A stretch of DNA of 64,000 nucleotides, from NCBI GenBank assembly GCA_037440405.1, contig JBBIUE010000013.1:12755-76754 (forward strand), given 5' to 3'. The stretch's first letter is position 1. The number at the start of each line of letters is the position of its first letter. Of this stretch, positions 61,498-64,000 are shown piece after piece. A program made the translations under genes and the position numbers. The notes under the pieces are model-generated. The model saw only the letters and a program-made list of their open reading frames with translations. It did no database searches and was not told the DNA's origin. This stretch comes from JANMGV01 sp037440405. GTDB lineage: Bacteria > Planctomycetota > Planctomycetia > Pirellulales > Pirellulaceae.

Positions 61498-64000
61498 ATG
61501 CTGGTTCGTTACAGTTGGCCACTAACATTGGCCCTCGCTTGCTGGATCGTGCTTTCTGGGAAGATGTGGGGGCAGGATCGTTCGGAAAGGGGCGACGTTC
61601 CTAGCAAGATCCTTCTTCCCGGACTCCAGGACAACGCTCAAGTCCTGCTGCCCAATGGCTGGTCTCTCGCGCCAGCGGGGACGCAAATTCCGATGGGGGA
61701 CTTTCCTGTAAATGCTGCGTTGTCACCCGATGGAGCGTTCATCGCTGTGCTCCACGCGGGATACGGAGATCACGAAATTCGGATCGTCTCAACGTCAAAC
61801 AGCAAAGTTGTATCTTCGGCCTCCCTCGCTCAGACCTTCTATGGCATCGGATTTTCTAAAGACGGCAAGCATGTTTGGGCCAGTGGTGGAGAGGACGAAC
61901 GAATCTATCTCTTCCCGTTCGATAGCGGCTATCTTGCGGCACCTCAATTGATTGTGCTCGGCGGCCGCCAGGATCGCTTAGTCATCTCTGGAATTGCGGA
62001 ACTTCCGTCGAGCAACAAACTCTTGGCCCTGGCACTGCTCGGTAATCAACTTTTGCTGATCGATCCCGAAACTTCTCGCATCTCGAAGCGACTATCCCTC
62101 CCGACCGATGCGTATCCGTATGGGATCGCCGTTTCTAGCGATGAGAAACGGGCTTACGTCAGTCTTTGGGGGCTGGCCAGCGTGGTAGCTATCGATCTCG
62201 AATCGTGGGAATTGATCGATCAGTGGAGTACCCCCAGCCATCCGACGGAGTTGATTCTTATCGACGAAGGCCGAAATCTGCTGGTCGCTTGCTCGGACGA
62301 CAGCTCGATCGTTCTGATCGATTGTACGTCGGGAGCGGTCCAAGAAAAGATTCGGACCTCGCTCTTTCCGACTGCCAAGAACGGCAGTACACCTGCGAGC
62401 ATTGCCGTCTCTCCCGATGGTAACGTTCTGCTTGCGGCAAACGCAGATAACAACAATGTCGCTATCTTCGATATTCGTGAACGAGGAAAATCGCGATCCT
62501 TGGGATTCATCCCTGTTGGCTGGTATCCAACTTCAGTCCGCATTCACCCATCCGGCGAGAAAATATTCGTTACCAATGGCAAAGGGATGTCTTCGTCTGC
62601 GAATCGCAATGGCCCAAATCCTCTGCTCGGTCGGACACCTGTTCGCGAGTACATTGGTCAATTGTTCGACGGAACGCTGAGTGTGATTGCTACTCCCTCA
62701 CCCAACGAGCTGGCGACGTTTACGCGAACGGCATATTCTGTCAGTCCGCTTGAAGATGGTGCAGCGGTTCATCAGCGAAGTGAAGGCAACCCCATCCCAG
62801 CCAAGGTTGGTGATCCGAGCCCGATCAGACACTGCATTTACATAATCAAGGAGAATCGCACCTACGATCAAATCTTGGACGATGTTCTTGAGGGCAACGG
62901 TGATCCGAATCTGTGCATCTTTCCAGAGTCGGTGACGCCGAATCATCACGCGCTCGCGAAGCAATTCGTGTTGCTCGACAACTTCTACGTCGAAAGCGAG
63001 GTTAGCGCCGACGGTCATGAATGGACGATGGCCGCCTATGCAACGGATTTCGTCGAAAAGACCTGGCCACTTTCATATCGCGGCGGCCGAGGAAAGTTGA
63101 CCTATCCCTCGGAAGGGAAACTAAAAATTGCTGAACCCAGCAGTGGCTACCTATGGGACAAGTGCCGTGAAAAAGGAGTCGACTACATCAGCTTTGGAGA
63201 GTTCATCAATAACGGCCCAACGCTGGCCGATCCCGCTACGACAAAAATGGAGGCGCTCCAGGGACATTTCGATCCTTGGTTCCGCGGTTACGATCTCGAC
63301 TATCCCGATGTGAAGCGAGCGGAACGATTCATCGAGAAATGGAATGAACTCGAAGAACGCAATCAGTTGCCAGGACTCATCATTCTGCGTCTACCGAATG
63401 ACCATACGTATGGGACTCGGATCGGCAAACCAACTCCCACTGCCATGGTGGCCGACAATGACCTAGCCCTCGGAATGGTCGTGGAAGCTATTTCGAAATC
63501 TAAGTCATGGGCGGAAACCGCCATCTTTGTCGTCGAGGATGATGCGCAGAACGGAGCGGATCACGTGGATGCACATCGAACCGTTGCACTCGCCATCAGT
63601 CCCTACATACGTCGTGGCTCCGTCGATTCGACGATGTATTCGACTTCCAGCATGCTTCGGACGATGGAATTGATTCTTGGCCTCGATCCGATGACGCAGT
63701 TTGATGCGGCGGCCACTCCGATGTACAACAGCTTCCAAGCCGAGCCGGATTTGACTCCCTACCAAAGTATGGAACCAGCGGTTGATCGTAACGCGGTCAA
63801 TGTGGCAGGAGCTTGGGGATCCGAAGCATCGATGGCCATGGACTTCTCGAAAGAAGATGCTGCAGATGACCTCCTCCTCGGCGACATCGTGTGGCGGAGC
63901 GTTCGCGGCCCGGATTCCCCCATGCCAGCCCCTGTCCGATCCGCTTTCGTCTTCGCCCAAGTCGAGGATGAAGATGAGGTCGATGACGACGAGGCAGAGT
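61498..64000 (+). CDS. YncE-like beta-propeller / phosphoesterase protein, exported, partial
   Basis: At least 834 residues, and the frame stays open to the window edge. A signal peptide (MLVRYSWPLTLALACWIVL) precedes a seven-bladed YncE-type propeller (about 45-400, with repeated AVSPDGNVLLAANADNNNV-like blades). From about residue 440 an acid phosphatase/phosphoesterase domain follows: HCIYIIKENRTYDQILDD, NFYVESEVSADGHEW, and VVEDDAQNGADHVDAHRT (metal-site Asp and His). This is the bifunctional YncE/alkaline phosphatase family layout. AAAGGG lies eight bases before the ATG. The C-terminal end is acidic and incomplete. Confidence 0.88.
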   Translation, partial: MLVRYSWPLTLALACWIVLSGKMWGQDRSERGDVPSKILLPGLQDNAQVLLPNGWSLAPAGTQIPMGDFPVNAALSPDGAFIAVLHAGYGDHEIRIVSTSNSKVVSSASLAQTFYGIGFSKDGKHVWASGGEDERIYLFPFDSGYLAAPQLIVLGGRQDRLVISGIAELPSSNKLLALALLGNQLLLIDPETSRISKRLSLPTDAYPYGIAVSSDEKRAYVSLWGLASVVAIDLESWELIDQWSTPSHPTELILIDEGRNLLVACSDDSSIVLIDCTSGAVQEKIRTSLFPTAKNGSTPASIAVSPDGNVLLAANADNNNVAIFDIRERGKSRSLGFIPVGWYPTSVRIHPSGEKIFVTNGKGMSSSANRNGPNPLLGRTPVREYIGQLFDGTLSVIATPSPNELATFTRTAYSVSPLEDGAAVHQRSEGNPIPAKVGDPSPIRHCIYIIKENRTYDQILDDVLEGNGDPNLCIFPESVTPNHHALAKQFVLLDNFYVESEVSADGHEWTMAAYATDFVEKTWPLSYRGGRGKLTYPSEGKLKIAEPSSGYLWDKCREKGVDYISFGEFINNGPTLADPATTKMEALQGHFDPWFRGYDLDYPDVKRAERFIEKWNELEERNQLPGLIILRLPNDHTYGTRIGKPTPTAMVADNDLALGMVVEAISKSKSWAETAIFVVEDDAQNGADHVDAHRTVALAISPYIRRGSVDSTMYSTSSMLRTMELILGLDPMTQFDAAATPMYNSFQAEPDLTPYQSMEPAVDRNAVNVAGAWGSEASMAMDFSKEDAADDLLLGDIVWRSVRGPDSPMPAPVRSAFVFAQVEDEDEVDDDEAE

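Noticed and set aside
1..64000. CRISPR array, prophage or intact insertion sequence
   Set aside because: No spaced direct repeats, phage structural genes, integrases or transposases were seen anywhere in the window.

Overview
The window looks like chromosomal DNA of a planctomycete, most likely in or near the Pirellulaceae. Three things point there: a PVC-type signal-peptide / beta-propeller / HEAT / cytochrome c giant protein (16640-19777), a secreted cadherin-dockerin protein with the N-terminal SLEERRLLAG motif (20023-22956), and the dense mix of housekeeping genes with ATGA stop-start overlaps and weak ribosome-binding sites. This placement is by recognition of families, not by a search. 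There is no phage, CRISPR array or intact insertion sequence.

Layout. 1-6.7 kb: a short-chain dehydrogenase, xylose isomerase (xylA) convergent with a ROK sugar kinase, two tandem small lipoproteins, a glycosylasparaginase and a cupin. 6.7-9.8 kb: NAD-dependent DNA ligase and an ABC ATPase without a permease. 9.8-10.7 kb: a gene-poor patch with short tandem repeats, tRNA-Arg(CCG) and a duplicated copy of that tRNA's 3' end. 10.7-13.8 kb: a Dnmt2-like cytosine-5 methyltransferase translationally coupled to a pabA/trpG amidotransferase, followed by a fused aroD-aroE; the last two handle shikimate and chorismate. 13.8-16.5 kb (minus strand): phosphopantetheinyl transferase, a GNAT and a NagA-like deacetylase. 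16.6-24.4 kb: the PVC cytochrome protein, the cadherin-dockerin protein cut by one in-frame TGA, and a glycerate kinase whose TTG start overlaps its stop. 24.6-29.5 kb: gnd, tRNA-Cys(GCA), and an ABC exporter pair whose permease is fused to a CPBP protease. 30.2-36.8 kb: a TerB-like protein, an OleC-like adenylating enzyme, a FAS1 / ECF sigma / anti-sigma locus, and an SDR next to an unusual photolyase-family protein.

38.3-50.5 kb is one long minus-strand array of 14 genes for a type IV pilus / type II secretion-like machine: major pseudopilin, response regulator, histidine kinase, STAS protein, GspE, GspF, PilM, PilN, PilO, PilP-like, three minor pseudopilins and a PilX/GspK-like protein. 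No secretin and no prepilin peptidase are present. A GAF-HD-GYP protein is divergently transcribed from its promoter end. 52.4-64 kb: an ArgE-ArgA-like fusion, glgC, the giant RNA helicase HrpA, a chimera of a LeuA regulatory-like domain with a Coq4-like domain, and a YncE/phosphoesterase protein that runs off the window.

The best candidates for something undescribed are the bacterial Dnmt2 homologue, the LeuA-regulatory/Coq4 chimera, the photolyase-family protein lacking its Fe-S cysteines beside an SDR lacking its catalytic tyrosine, and the pilus/secretion operon with built-in signalling genes. All functional calls rest on motifs read by eye.
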